64,000 nt of DNA from Lycium barbarum (GCF_019175385.1 NC_083348.1:44228950-44292949); one strand, 5' to 3'; numbered from the stretch's first letter, positions 22,910 to 35,239 are shown. The notes: generated from the letters alone by a model not told the origin. Made by a program: numbers and translations.

Positions 22910-25306
22910 TGTTACACCTCGGAAATTTCTCCGTACTTGTATGATGAGTGGAATGATGAAAAGTTGAGTGAATGATGTTTTATTGAGTCGGGAATGGCTA
23001 ATTAAGAATTTTTGGAAATAAGAAAGTCGCGGAAAAATTTTCAGCCCAGTGATCGTATATGGCACTATACGGCCCGTAAAGTGGTTTACGGACCGTATAG
23101 TGCAATCGTCCTCCAGCTTGTCAAAAATCCCAACTTTCTGTAAATGTTGAATATGGTTAAATACGACCCAGTTTACGGCCCGTAAACTGGTTTACGGACC
23201 GTAAACCAGGTCGTAAACTACCATGTCCATCAGCCAAAACTTTCTGTCTTTGAAATGGTTAAATACGACCACAGTGGACGGACCGTAAATCAAAATACGG
23301 TCCGTATATGGTGGTTTACGACCACTGTTCACCCCGACAAGAATTCATTAAAGATCAGATTTTGTGATTTTAAAAAGAGACTTAGGCTTCATATCATTTC
23401 ATTATTCATCCAACAACTCAAGAGACCTCTAGAACATTCCAAATAATTCCTCCACAAGAATTCAAGAGAATTAAAGGGAATATCAAGACCAACAACACTA
23501 ATTTCATGGAATCAAGTGTAAGAACACATCAAAGGATCTTCTAAGTCAAGAAATTCCCAAGAAAGTGGAACTAGGGTTTTGGCTAATTGAAGTATTTCCA
23601 CTTAAGGATTGTTCAACCATCATCCAAGGTAAGTTTCATGACTATTCCATGTTGTTTGAAGTATTGGAAAGCTTAGCCACTTGAAATGTAGAAGAACATA
23701 GAAATTGGTCAATAATGAGTGAATAGTGACATAAATGAATGGTAGTGGAATTGAACTATGAATATTGAAGTGTTGTGAGTAAAAATACGTTATAAATGAT
23801 GTTTATATCATGAAACAATCATTAAATGCATGAGAACGCAAGGATGAGCTAGAAGTAGAAATAAGGGGAAAATTGGAGGAAATGGTGGATTTTGCCAAAT
23901 GTACGTAAATGACGATTGTCGATTGTGATATTATGAGTAATGTTATGAATGTTGGGAGTTGAGATAAAGCATGAGAAAAGTAGTATAAACGAAGGAAGCG
24001 TTGTCCGAGTTTTCCTAGAATTAGCGATGCATTCTTGTAGTTAGTTACTAACGTTGATCCAAATTCTCTTATGAAGGTAACGACGTGATATTGACGGAGA
24101 ACAAGCGAGCGATATCTTAGCTAAACGACCAAGGTATGTGAGGCTAGTCCTTCTTTCTAATGGCATGAATCTTTTAACTTGAATCCCTATTCCTTTTATG
24201 AGTTCTTACATTCTAAGAAGTTAAAAGCTCATACTTATGAATGTCTATATGAGATAAGTTATACGATATGATGACACTAGAATGATGATGATGTTATTCC
24301 TTGCCTACACTCACCTTATGTGCTAGTCCTTTCAAGGTGAGGCAGAATGTCCATGATGGTTCCATAATGTAATCGGGGGATCACGACCTTACGTCACCCC
24401 GATAGAGTAAAGTTGATTATGAGTCTTGTATACGCATTATGATAAGATAAGTATTTTATGATAAGTATATTACTATGAGCATTTTCATAAGCATGTCATG
24501 ATTGCATTCACACCGGGCCTAGTTGGCCGGGCAGACACCGCTTCGGCGGGCGGCGATACGGATACACCACGACCTACGGGCGTGGGCAGACACCACTAGT
24601 GGGCGGCATGAGATGGTACCCCGGACGCGGGAGGCCTGGACGCGGGCTAATATTATTGATTATCACACCGTTCCGACGTGGACGGGCAGCTTGCATATGA
24701 TGCATACATGTCATGATGATGAGTATGAGTAAGATAGCATGCATTACTCCATTTATGATTATCAGTCAGATCCAGATGTCTCATGTTGATGTTATCCTCA
24801 TATTATTGATGTTTCCTTTCATTATGTATGCCTCTCATACTCGGTACAATATTCGTACTGACGTCCTTTCTTCGGACGCTGTGTTCATGCCCACAGGTAG
24901 ACAGGGAGGAGAGCTTGGCCCAGGTCCTCAGTAGCTGTCAGCTGATAGATAGCACTCCATTGTTCGGAGGTGCTTATGGCTATTCTTTTGATGTACATTC
25001 ATATACGCATATTTTGGGCATGACGGAGTCTTGTTCCGTCTATGTATTCATTATGTTAGTCGAGGCTCGTAGATGCGCAGTGTGGGTTAGATGGTCTCAC
25101 AAGATGTTTTCACATGCATGTATATTATTTTGATGGCCAAGAGGCAAATGTATATAAAGTATTTGTGTTTTAATTAAATATGATTTTCCTACAATTGGTA
25201 TGTAAAATTGATAAAAGAGTATCAAATGAGCGAGACAAGCAGTAGAGTAAGCGGTGCTCGGTAATTGCTCCGAGTACCCGTCGCGGCCCCTAGCTGGGTC
25301 GTGACA
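22910..25306 (+). mobile_element. Solo LTR (Ty3/gypsy), 2,397 bp, plus strand
   Basis: It starts TGTTACACCTCGG and ends GGGTCGTGACA. A perfect ATTTT target duplication lies at 22,905-22,909 and 25,307-25,311. A cluster of palindromes (TACGGCCCGTAAA, TTTACGGACCGTAAA) lies at 23,055-23,320. The module shared with the other LTRs, GGTACAATATTCGTACTGACGTC through CATGCCCACAGGTAGACAGGG, is at about 24,840-24,907. No coding domains are present. Confidence 0.93.
23055..23320. repeat. Cluster of palindromic CGGNCCG elements in LTR
   Basis: Several copies of TACGG(A/C)CCGTA occur alone and in opposed pairs such as TTTACGGCCCGTAAACTGG next to TTTACGGACCGTAAACCAGG. Each core is self-complementary, and pairs can also form a larger hairpin. 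The cluster lies about 150-400 bp from the LTR 5' end. Confidence 0.8.
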
Positions 25307-27664
25307 ATTTTAGAGGTTGAAAGTAAGAATTTAGAAGAGTATATAATTTCATCTTTGTCTGAGCGAAAAAAGAAAATAAATTTGTCATATTAGATGGTAA
25401 TTATTTTTATTTTTATTTCTAGGATTTAAACAAAATTAGTTTTTGTTCCTTCTCTAAGTTTAATTTGTTTAACTAATGCTATTATAATTTTGAAATTTTA
25501 TATGTGCTATTACTGAAGAGCATGATGATCAACAATTAGACAATAATTTTTTTTAAAAAACTTTTAGAATCCAAAAAATGTCATTTATTAGTGTTTTCTT
25601 TCTCATAAAGAAAAGGAATAATATATGAACCTATTATTAGCTTGGTTATCTTTTTATATATTACTAGATGGCGTATGCCCGTGCTGCGCACGGGCCCAAC
25701 ACTTTGGATTATAGTGTAGATAAATACAATCTATGTATCTGTTAACATGACATGCTTCATACTACATTACATTCATTTGTGGAACAAAGTTAAAACAGAG
25801 ACATAGTTTGTGGAACAAAGTTACATAGATAACTTGCTAGAAAGACACAAGTAGAAAGATTATAGGTGCTCCAACATCTGCATGAGATTGACACTTGAAC
25901 AGAAGAATGCTCTTGCAAGATGAAACTCTTTCATGACCTGGGAAGAAATTGAAGGAATAAACTTACACAATCCAGTAGATAGCAAAGTAATACTGTAAAG
26001 CATAAAGAAAGTTTAACGACTCTTACTTTGCTTATTGGCACAAAGAATAGAACAAATGTTGATATAGAAGAAAATTAAAATCAGCTAAGAACTTGGGAGA
26101 AAAATTGGGATTTTAGCTTAATTCTTTTGAATTATAAAACTTAGCAATGTGAGTAAAGTTTACCTAAACTAGGGTAGACCATTTCAATCCAACAATTTTG
26201 CTCTTCACATACACCATCAAACATTAATGGACAGTAACAAAATGAAGTAAGGTACCAAATAATTATTTAACAAAGTTAACTTCTCACTTATTTAATAGAG
26301 TGCCTTTATGTGTTTCACCTATAGCTCCAGTGCCACAAATAATTACTTAACATGTAAACTTTTCCCTTTAGAGTTACACATATATCATCACATAGCCTTA
26401 TCAGAAAAGAAGAAAACATATTATGCATTTTAAGCTATTTTAGTCTTCCTCTGAGAGGTAGCATATTTTTGTTATTAGACTGGGAGCATATCAAGGTTCG
26501 AAAAATGAAGAATAGTCTTATCTTATAGCTTTGTACCTGATAATAATCCGATGACTTTGTTTCCAAATATCTTCGCCCCAATATTTTCTTTTCAAGTATC
26601 TTTGTGCCGACATGAATCATCAAATTTATATACCATACCAACTTCGAAAATACTAATAATTTTAAATGGAGATTGTAAATGTTATTAATTTAACTTTGTT
26701 TAGTATAGCTGGCCTCCTTCTTTTGTACATTAACGGGTCAATTGGGTTGCATAGCTGATGCATATTTGCACACCAGAAAATTGAGAAGTACGCAGGTTTT
26801 GTCATAACTGGCTAGGAAGGATATCAAACTTGATTATGTGAATTCATACCTCTTCAAGACACTTCTTGTCAAGCTTTTTGTCTTTTATGCATGTCTTATT
26901 CCTCAGATTCAGAATTTGTGTGTCCACCTACATGAATTATCAAACATCAATTATTACCAAGAGATCAATATGCCGCGCTGAGCACGGGCCTATGCCAGAT
27001 AACGTTGTTAGTGTTATTTGCACAATTTCAAAATTACCAAAAAGTTCAACGAAAATAATTTCATACTTGTTCAATTGTCTAGCAGGATTACTAAAAAAAG
27101 AAAATAATCCTACGCCAAACGTTGTTTAGAAATTTCAAATTTTTAGTAAAACATGACACTTGTAGATGGAAACATATACACACCCGAAAACTCCATATTC
27201 TTTATTTCGCAATTTGGCTAAAGCAAAAGAGAAGTGTTCCAATATCTAACTTGCTTCGGTACCTAGCTAAAATAAAGGGAAAAAAAATCTCAGATTTGGC
27301 AGTCATTGTAACATAAGCTATTTCCAGCCTTTGCTTGGTAAACTTGGTAAACTTGATGTAAGTTACATGAGTCCAAATCTGTGCTTTCCTTGCATAAAAT
27401 GCTCATGTCTCCTAGCAGCTAATCGGATGTCTCTGCAAAAATGGTTTGGATCCCGCCTGAATCCATGTTCAAATTTAAATAATAAGATTCAGCTATAATA
27501 GTCACAAATTCGAGCATTCCGCTATTCTTAATTAAAGAAATTTAAACTTGACAAATTTTTTTATGACAAACTTGACAAATTATTTGGACACTGAGACATT
27601 ACAAGGGAGTAAGAAATAGAAAGTAAAATGAAGAAAAAACAATGACATAACTAACAAAATAATT

Positions 27665-27740
27665 TAATTAGGTTCGAGCTCGTCACACCGGGTTTGCCTA
27701 GTACAGGTTATCTCTCCTGTGTGGTTTGCGACTACTATAA
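27665..27740 (+). mobile_element. SINE fragment (plant, tRNA-derived)
   Basis: GGTTCGAGCTC at 27,671-27,681 fits a polymerase III B box. It is followed by GGGTTTGCCTAGTACAGG and TGTGGTTTGCGAC, word types typical of Solanaceae SINEs. Only the part downstream of the B box is recognisable, and it runs into the hairpin at 27,750. Confidence 0.5.
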
Positions 27741-30700
27741 TTGGGCACACCCGTGCGAAGCACGGGCACTCTCCTCTATAACACCTACTTCCCATTGTTA
27801 TGACTTAGCATTAGCATTCTAAATTATTAATTAACAACTAAAGTCACTTATTAAAATTAATGTACTTCAACATTTCTACTGTAACACATTATTATCTAAC
27901 ATTCAGACACATTATTATCTAACATTCAGAGACATCATGTCACTCTAACAACCTATGGAGTCACTCTAACAACCTATGGAGACACCCTAACACAACAACA
28001 AAACAGTGAACCAAACGTTGAGAATCACACAACATGGATGTGTTGGTATGGTTTCAACACCATGTAAACAATATGGATCTTCAACATAACTAAACTGCAA
28101 AAATTAACTCAAAAATGTAGATTTATTAAAAACGTAGAAGTAGACAACACCAAATACTCTTAACACACATGATTACGTTCCAACATGTAGAGAGCTACCA
28201 TCAGCTTGAATAGAGAAAAGAAAATTGAAAATAAGGATATATGATGCATTAGATAAAGAAAATTCCACAAAAAATATTATGATAAGTCCTAATGAAAGAA
28301 TCTTCAAACATGAAAAACAGTAGAAAGATGTTGAAATAGGAGAAAGATAAAGACGGCAAGTAAATCCACCTGTAGAACTTTTCTAATTGCTATCAAAAAC
28401 AAATTTAAGTATAAATTGCATGAAACTTGAAAATCATGACTACCACATTAAAAAGGGAAAAGACTTAGAATGTCTCAGAATGCTATATCAGGACAATTCG
28501 AACTGCATCCATATACTCGAGAAAATTTATTATTACAGGATATGCTATTATACTTCGATGCATATGCAACATATCTATACACATGGATTTACCAACTATA
28601 TTCAATTTTCAGTTTTTGTATGCTTACTTCAGTTATGTACCAGTATTTTCTAAATAGACAAAGTGGAGTGGAGAAAATTTGAATGGAGAGTTATAGAATT
28701 TGACAAAGGACCGTATGTCCACAGAAGAGGATAAACTCCTAAAGCTATACCAGGTTACTGAATCTCAAATTGTTCAAGGCAAGTTAAAAAATAAAACATA
28801 CTCCAAGAAAAGAGGGTTAGACTTTTAGGTACTGGTTTGTGTGAAAAAAATGAAAATCTGGTAACATATTGGCTAAATCCTATGATCCTACTGTACCCTC
28901 CTCACTCGCCCCATTATATTAAAACTACTGATCCATTTGAATTTTCTTTTTAATCAGTACTACCAACCCATTTGAATAAAGAGAGCAAATTATCTAATAT
29001 ATAGTAATCGTTTTAGATGGAAAATCTAATTTTATCGGATGTCCCCGAATAGATGAAAAATCTAACATTTCAACCTCAATCATAACATCAAAGCATTATC
29101 AATAAATTCATAAGTTGAGGGATAAGTCACCTGGAGGCCGGGGGATGATTCCCTGATCATTTAGGTTCTCTTTTACCGTCTTGGCTAATTGTATCAAACT
29201 TCGGCAAAAGCTACTGAGGTTTCAAACTAACAGAGTACCACTTAAGTTATATATGTGCCTATCAATTAAAAGACTACTCCAATTAGCTCAGAAACCTACA
29301 GTGCAGTAATGATTCCATTAAATGGGAAAGGAATAGGTCCAAAACAGGGTAAAGAAATACACAGTGCCTGCCAAAGCATAAAGAGTGAAGACATGCAATT
29401 TCAGTTATTTTCTGCGAAGACTGGAATTGTTTGTTTGGGCACTTCAATGAAGTCAGTATTTATCGTGATTAGTAAGCCTACCAAGCAGCAGAAAATATAG
29501 CCACACAAAAAAAAATCAATTGAATCAAACCGTCCTTATATACGGAGCAACACAGTATTACCACGTAGTAACTACACGAAAAATTGTTTAATAGGTTAAA
29601 GTTGTTATTAGGATTAAATTAAGTCATGTTAGACAATTTGAAGGTTGAATGCACCTGTCATAATAATAGGCAACTACATTTAACTTATTAAAAAAGCTAT
29701 AAGTGAAGAGGTGCAAGAATACATCAAGACCAAGCTGTTTATGTGTTCTTTTTAATCAGGAAAACAATTCTGTTTACACAGGCTAGACTATGTAGAACCT
29801 TAAACTCTTGGATTTTTTTACAATCTAATAACCAACCCCAAGGACCTGACTGCTACATATGAGCTTGATGTATTCAAACTCAGATGTCTAGAAATACTAT
29901 CTATTAGTTACTACTGAGCAAGCAGCTTCTATAAAAACTTTGAAAAGACAGAAAAATGGATCAAAAGGAACATAAAGAGATAATCGAATTGAAATTGGAG
30001 CAACTTTGAGTACAGTTTACGGATTTAACCATTAATTAAAGCTGCAGTATACTTCAAATGTCAAGAACTCAACTTTATTGATTGTCAAAGCAACTCGTAG
30101 CTATCTTGGATTGGAAGGCTAAATATTGTACCCACTTTATCGGAATCTTTTGGTGCTCAAACAGGGAGTTCTTAGTATGCAAAACACAACAGCCTTGTCT
30201 TTACCATATTGAGCAATAAAATAGCTTCAACTACTATCAACGACAAAGGCAAAATATTTCATCATACAACCACGCCTCACTCTAAGCCAACAGAAGGTTA
30301 AAATAAATTAAACTCTCCTATAATTTCTTTCGGTATATTCTTGTACTGTTATATCATATTTAATTCACTCAATTATAGAAAACAATGGCTACATAAAAAA
30401 ACACAACCCCACATTTGAAATCTAACGCTAAAGATCAAAATCCGCTACACATCCAGAGAATGGTAAAAAAAATTAATTTCTTGCAATCCCTTTTTGACTC
30501 ATATCTTGGTAATAATCAAAACTTTATGAAACCACAGAACTAAAACCATCAAATGCCCAAATACATTGACAAATGTGAAGTTATGTATTCTGAGTGAAAT
30601 TGAACATAATAAATAAACCCAAGAATCAGCAAGCAGGAAAACTAAGAGGAGAAATTTAAAATTGATCCAAATTTTTACTTTATTAGAAGAGTCAAAGCGA

Positions 30701-30759
30701 AAGACAAAATTGGAGACGAACGGAGAAGAGTTCAAAAATAAATACCTGAAAATTGCAGC

Positions 30760-30965
30760 AACGGTCTGAGATACAGATAGATTTATTTTTATTTTTGATA
30801 TATAGCTTGTTGATTTGTTGATAAAGATTTGCTGATAGAGATTATAGCTTGTGTTGATAGAGATTTGGTGATAAAGATTATAGCTTGTGCTGATAAAGAT
30901 TATAGCTTGTTGATGATAGATAGCTTGTTGATTTGGTGGTAGATATTTTGCTGATAGAGATAGAA
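30760..30965 (-). repeat. Short-period tandem repeat (TATAGCTTGTTGATAGAG words)
   Basis: On the plus strand, words such as TATAGCTTGT and TGATAGAGAT recur six or more times at intervals of about 25-35 bp. On the minus strand this lies just upstream of a splice-donor-like TTTTCAG/GTATTT and contains no ATG, so it could be the 5' untranslated part of the exon remnants to its left. Confidence 0.6.
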
Positions 30966-31309
30966 TTGAGAAGGCTCTGGAAAAAAAAAAGGGCATGTGA
31001 AGAGGGTCAGAGCCTTCTGGTCTTTTTTGGTAAATAAAATAAAATAAAATAAAGTAAATAAAAAATATCATAATGCCCCTAGATGGATGACGATCCCAAC
31101 TTTTTTCACTCATGCTTCTATTTTAGTAGAAATATAAATTACTATTATATATAAGGATTACAAAAGGACTTTTGTAGTCCTCACAAACTTTTCTAAAAAA
31201 TATCAAACTTTTCAATTAATTACTTCTAGATCCTGATCTTATTTTATAAAGTCAAATTTATTTTGTGTTCTTATGGTTTACTTTTTTAAAAGCTATCGAA
31301 CATCCTGCC

Positions 31310-31490
31310 TTATTTACCTGTTTTCTATCTGGTATCCGGTACCCGCATTGGAGCTCGCCTAATCCAAATTCGCGTTGCATAGATCCCAATCTAGGGAAGC
31401 GTTCCCTACCAAGAATTTTTTTCATAATCAGGCTCGAACTTGAGACCCCTAATTAAGGGAGGAATAGCCTCATCCGCTACACTTTATTTT
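31310..31490 (-). mobile_element. SINE (Solanaceae-type), minus strand
   Basis: The minus strand reads GGGGTCTCAAGTTCGAGCC, a pol III B box, near 31,455-31,432. It continues with TTCTTGGTAGGGAACGCTTCCC and TGGGATCTATGCAACGCGAA, then ends in CCAATGCGGGTACCGGATACC near 31,330. This layout is that of Solanaceae SolS-type SINEs as I recall them. The A box is less clear. Confidence 0.6.
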
Positions 31491-32500
31491 TCCTGTTGCT
31501 TTCTTCTATTGATCTTATCTATTAACCTAAAAAATAGTCATTTCTTAGCTAGATCTTCTCGCTTCTTGTTGCTCTTTATTTTCTTCTTTTTCATTTGTTG
31601 CTTATTATAGATTTTTACATGTAAGCATTTCTTTTACTTCATATTTATATTATGAAATTTGAGAATTTCTGAAAATTCTTTTACTCATATGTAGGAATTT
31701 CTTTTACTTTATATTTATACTTTAATGAGCTCATATGTGTTTACCAAGATTAATACAAAATTGATTTTCTTTACCAAGATTAGTACAAAATTGATTTTCA
31801 GATAGTTTTAAAAATTATTAAATGATGCCATATAATGTTGAAAATGAAGGCAATATTATCAGTGAAGATCGGGTTATCTTTAAAATCTCTTGTTTGGTTA
31901 ACTAAAATTAATCTTTTAAACAAAAAATTAATTTTGAAGTAAGGCGGAATTAGAATATTAGCTACCGATTTGATCGGATTCGGTAGCACTTTGGTTCAAA
32001 TTCTGTATTTGTCTTAAAAGTTCATTAAATATGTGTAAATTATTAATTTAAAACTAAATAATTATAAAAATTAGGATTCGAAACTCATATATTTCAAATA
32101 ATGGCTCCGCATTTAATTTGAAGTAAATAATTTCATTAAAATGAAAGTTAAGATATTAAAGGAGTGAAATGAAAGTTTTTCTTTTATATATTGAAAATAT
32201 ACTTATTTAAAATTTAATTATTATCAACATAAATTATATTTCTTTAATTAAAATATTACTTTTTATATCTGGAGTTGAGCCCGGGCTTAGCACGAGCCTT
32301 GCGAGACTAGTATATAGATATAGATGATTGTTAAGACCGCGAGCACGGACAGATTTATTAGTTTAAAAAATACACTCGATGAAATTTCTTTCCAGCACGT
32401 ACTATCCCACTAGTAGAGGTTATAACTTGAGGTCGGGTTTCCCGGGGCATTTAATTATAAGTGACTTTTAAGTTTTAAAATTGAAGGGAGGTGATTCAAG

Positions 32501-33070
32501 TTTTAATTATTGAGTAGAGGTGACTAAATTTGATTAGTGATTAAGGGGCTTTGAGCTTGCCCAATAGTTTCATTTTTGACACTTTGGCCCTCTATTTTTT
32601 TTTAATACTTTGCCCTTAAGTTTTATTTTTAACATTTTGACCCTAAACTTTACTTTTAATACTTTTCCCCAAAGTTTTATTTTTAACACTTTAACCCAAC
32701 CACTATAAACCCTAAAATACAAAAATCGGGGGGGAAAATCCTCTTCAGCGCCCTTTCCTCCATTTTTGTTCTTCCCATCTGTTCTTCTTCTTCTTCTTCT
32801 TCTTCTTCTTCTTGGTTCGCCCCTGCTTTCTTCTTCTTCTTCTTCTTCTTCTTCTTCTTCTTGTTCTTCTTCTTCTTCTTCTTCTTCATCCGCCATTGCT
32901 CAAGAAAAAAAAATCATCCAATTTTACAATTTTTTGATTGAATGTCATTGGTGTAGCACTGGCATTACTTCATAAGTGTTTTCGGGTCCATTGGTAAGTT
33001 AAACAATACTGTTTCTTTCAATTGTTCATCTGGGTATAGTTTCCTTATTTGCTGATTTTCCCAGATTCGT
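32501..33070 (+). repeat. Long terminal inverted repeat of element A (MURA side)
   Basis: Its reverse complement matches 55,065-55,718. Shared words in order include GATTAGTGATTA, TTTTTAACACTTTRA, CCAACC, CGCCATTG, TTGGTGTAGCACTGGCA and TACTTCATAAGTGTTTTC. Both copies carry a pure GAA/CTT tract of different length and position in the middle. The arms are diverged and gapped, not recently duplicated. Confidence 0.85.
32783..32890. repeat. (CTT)n trinucleotide repeat in terminal repeat
   Basis: Two CTT tracts are separated by about 20 bp. Element B has the complementary (GAA)n at the matching place (55,238-55,265 and 55,384-55,428). Read outward, an ATG-GCG-GA codon start conserved in both copies opens a Glu-rich frame, which is probably incidental. 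Confidence 0.9.
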
Positions 33071-33990
33071 AGTTACAGCAGTATAGTTATTGCAACAAGT
33101 TCTAAAGCTGCTGTGTAAGAGCTTCTGAACTTTTTGCATCAGCTGTTGTAGTCCTAGTGTTTCTGCAAGAGTTGTTGATAAATTATGAAGTTGTTGCAAC
33201 AGATTTACTAATCTGTTGCAACAATACAAAAAATGTGAATAAATAATTTACAACAGCTGTTGTACTTTATGCAATAACTGTGAAATCTGTTGGAGAGCTC
33301 CTACTCTTTCCAACAACTGAGTTACTTGTTGCAACAAGTATGATACTTGCTGCATCAATTACAGCAGCTGTTGGAGATATTTTACAGTTGTTGGATGAAA
33401 CAGAGACTGAAGTTATCTCCAACAAATAAGTGAGTTTTTGCAACTAGTAACCTACTTGTTGCAACAAGTATGTTATTTGTTTCAATAAGTCACTTAGTTG
33501 TTGCATTTTGTTATGAAAGAGATAAAAACTGAAGCTGTCTCCAACAAGTAATCAAGTAGTTGGAACAGGTTACATACTTGTTGCAACAAGTATGCTAGTT
33601 GTTCTAACAATTCATATAATTGTTCCATTTTGTTATGAAACAGAGACTGAGACTGAAGCTGTCTCCAACAAATAAGTCAGTTGTTGCAACTAGTAACCTA
33701 CTTGTTGCAACAAGTCAGTTATTTTTTCCAACAAGTCACTTAGTTATTGCATTTTGTTATCAAACAGACAAATTGAAGCTGTCTCCAACAAGTTACCAAG
33801 TAGTTGGAACAAGTTACATACTTGTTGTAACAAGTACGTTAGTTGTTCCAACAAGTCATATAGTTGTTCCATTTTGATATGAGACAGAGAAAAAACTGAA
33901 GCTATCGCCAACAAATAAGCGAGCTGTTGCAACTAGTAACCTACTTGTTGCAACAAGTCAGTTATTTGTTCCAAAAAGTCATTTAAAGTT
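33060..33990. repeat. GTTGCAAC palindrome array, about 122-bp higher-order units
   Basis: TTGTTGCAACAAG and one- or two-base variants recur about every 21 bp. They are grouped in units marked by ACTGAAGCT...CTCCAACAA at about 33,406, 33,528, 33,652, 33,772 and 33,895, a period of 120-124 bp. Just downstream, 33,985-34,265 holds two copies of a roughly 200-bp non-coding repeat (GTGATTAAGTTAACTAATTTGG word). Confidence 0.92.
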
Positions 33991-34287
33991 GTGATTAAGT
34001 TAACTAATTTGGGTCCAAAATTACAGGAAAAAACCACTCAACTATGAATTTAATCATAAATTTAAGTGGCCTTTGGGCTTGGAGTGGTCAAAGCTGTCAC
34101 CTAGAGTAATTTCAACACTTGACATTCAAGCATTGTAATTAGTAGTTGTGACAACTTTGAACATCCAAGCTCAAAGGCCTCTCAAAGTTGTGATTAAGTT
34201 AACTAATTTGGGTCCAAAATTACAGGAAAAAACCACTCAACTATGAACTTAATCATAAATTTAAGTGGCCTTTGACTTGCGCTGGTC

Positions 34288-35076
34288 ATGACTGATTTTC
34301 TTAAAACAAAATATCTTCAGGCACCATTAATGGGGGACTCAATAATAATAGGTGTTGATTGCTATGGTGAATGGATCGAGGTGAACAATCGATATATTTG
34401 GCGATGGAAGGGTAGTCACATGTTAGAGACGATAGTGATGACTGCCCCAAGAGATGTTGAGTTTGATGATTTTGTGAACTTAATCATTAACTATTGTGAA
34501 TTAACTTGTGAACCGAAAGACCTTGTCATCACTTACATGCATAGCTCTTTTGAAAACCAGAGGGTCTTGCCTTTTAAGATAACCGATCAGAGTCGTTTGC
34601 GTACTTATTTGAAAGATGTAGCTAGGCCCATTTTAAGGGTATACGTGGTTGGAAGCCCGGTCGAGAACCATAATTTAGCTCAAGACCAACAAGATGTATT
34701 AAATGATAAATTGGAAGGGGTGGATATGGATATTCCAGATAATAGAAGTGCGAAGCCCCATGGAAGTGGGGGTGAGCCGATCCCTATACCCGAACTTGCG
34801 AGTAATACACCGTGTGCTGCACAATCGTCACAGTCCAGCCATGTTCAAGATGACGAAACAGGTTTTTATAAAGGAATGTCATTCAATTCGCGAAGTGTGT
34901 ATTTCTTTAGATGTGAACATCTGAAGTGAAAGTGATGGCCAAGGGATGTGAAGATTTTAAGTTCTAACAAACACGGAAGAAGGTGGACAAAGAGGGCTAT
35001 GCGGAAAAACAAATGCTCCTTATGCAAAACAGTTGGCCACAAAAAAACAACATGTCCAAGCCGAAATGCTCCATAG
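34288..35076 (+). pseudogene. MURA transposase remnant of element A (core deleted)
   Basis: The N-terminal 200 residues match those of the element B transposase closely (IGVDC, GEWIE, CELTCEPKDL, VYVVGSPVENHN, SSHVQDDETGFYKG). After RCEHLK at about 34,925 the frame stops. The sequence jumps to the C-terminal zinc knuckle CSLCKTVGHKKTTC (about 35,008-35,050), ending TAG 35,074-35,076. The whole DDE catalytic core and SWIM finger, roughly 400 residues in element B, are deleted. Upstream TATCTTCAG before GCACC looks like a splice acceptor conserved in element B, so a 5' untranslated intron is likely. It cannot encode transposase activity. Confidence 0.88.
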
Positions 35077-35239
35077 TTGTAGATTGCATTGTGTTGTAAT
35101 AATAGTTATCTGTTGGATCTTTATGACATTTTAATGTTATTATTTCTTAACATGCTAAGTTATATTCTTGGTGATTATGAACTTGGTTTATATAATATGT
35201 TGTTCGTGTTCAAATCACTAATGTAAATATTCTTGTTAA

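Larger units (their letters stand above)
25860..30970 (-). pseudogene. Spliced-exon remnants of an unidentified gene
   Basis: Several short coding blocks with splice-like borders follow each other on the minus strand. They are 29,210-29,131 (RSLIQLAKTVKENLNDQG), 28,389-28,370 (QLEKFY, a 20-nt block), 27,432-27,367 (RDIRLAARRHEHFMQGKHR), 26,927-26,850 (VDTQILNLRNK...KKCLEE) and 25,937-25,860 (VMKEFHLARAFFCSSVNLM, then stop). The last two join in phase 0, and the 20-nt block joins 27,432 in phase. Upstream, 30,970-30,752 looks like a 5' untranslated exon ending TTTTCAG before GTATTT. I do not recognise the protein. The first block does not join the second in phase, so exons are missing or decayed. 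It could be a host gene, or a copy captured by the surrounding element. Confidence 0.35.
25664..32310. mobile_element. 6.6-kb segment with inverted CTAG + GC-hairpin ends (Helitron- or TIR-like)
   Basis: The left end reads ACTAG, about ten bases, then the hairpin GCCCGTGC-TGC-GCACGGGC at 25,677-25,695. The right end reads the imperfect hairpin GCCCGGGC-TTA-GCACGAGC at 32,279-32,297, about ten bases, then CTAG at 32,307-32,310. A stem-loop about 10 bp before a terminal CTAG/T is the 3' signature of Helitrons. Here two such ends face outward, so this may be two Helitron ends in opposite orientation or one element with inverted ends. Related hairpins occur inside at about 26,973-26,990 and 27,750-27,766. 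There is no Rep/helicase or transposase ORF. Inside are SINE pieces and exon remnants of an unidentified gene. Confidence 0.45.

Noticed and set aside
22910..25306. Short frames in the solo LTR (for example 24,523-25,133) as genes
   Set aside because: They fall within conserved LTR sequence that is non-coding in the sister LTRs of this window.
30499..31113. 204-codon minus-strand frame as a membrane protein
   Set aside because: It runs through a short-period tandem repeat and low-complexity AT-rich DNA with a splice-donor-like site inside. The hydrophobic runs reflect T-rich composition.
32570..32975. Glu-, Lys- and Ser-rich frames in the terminal repeat as small proteins
   Set aside because: They arise from the CTT/GAA microsatellite. 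The conserved ATG-GCG start is suggestive but no further coding sequence follows.
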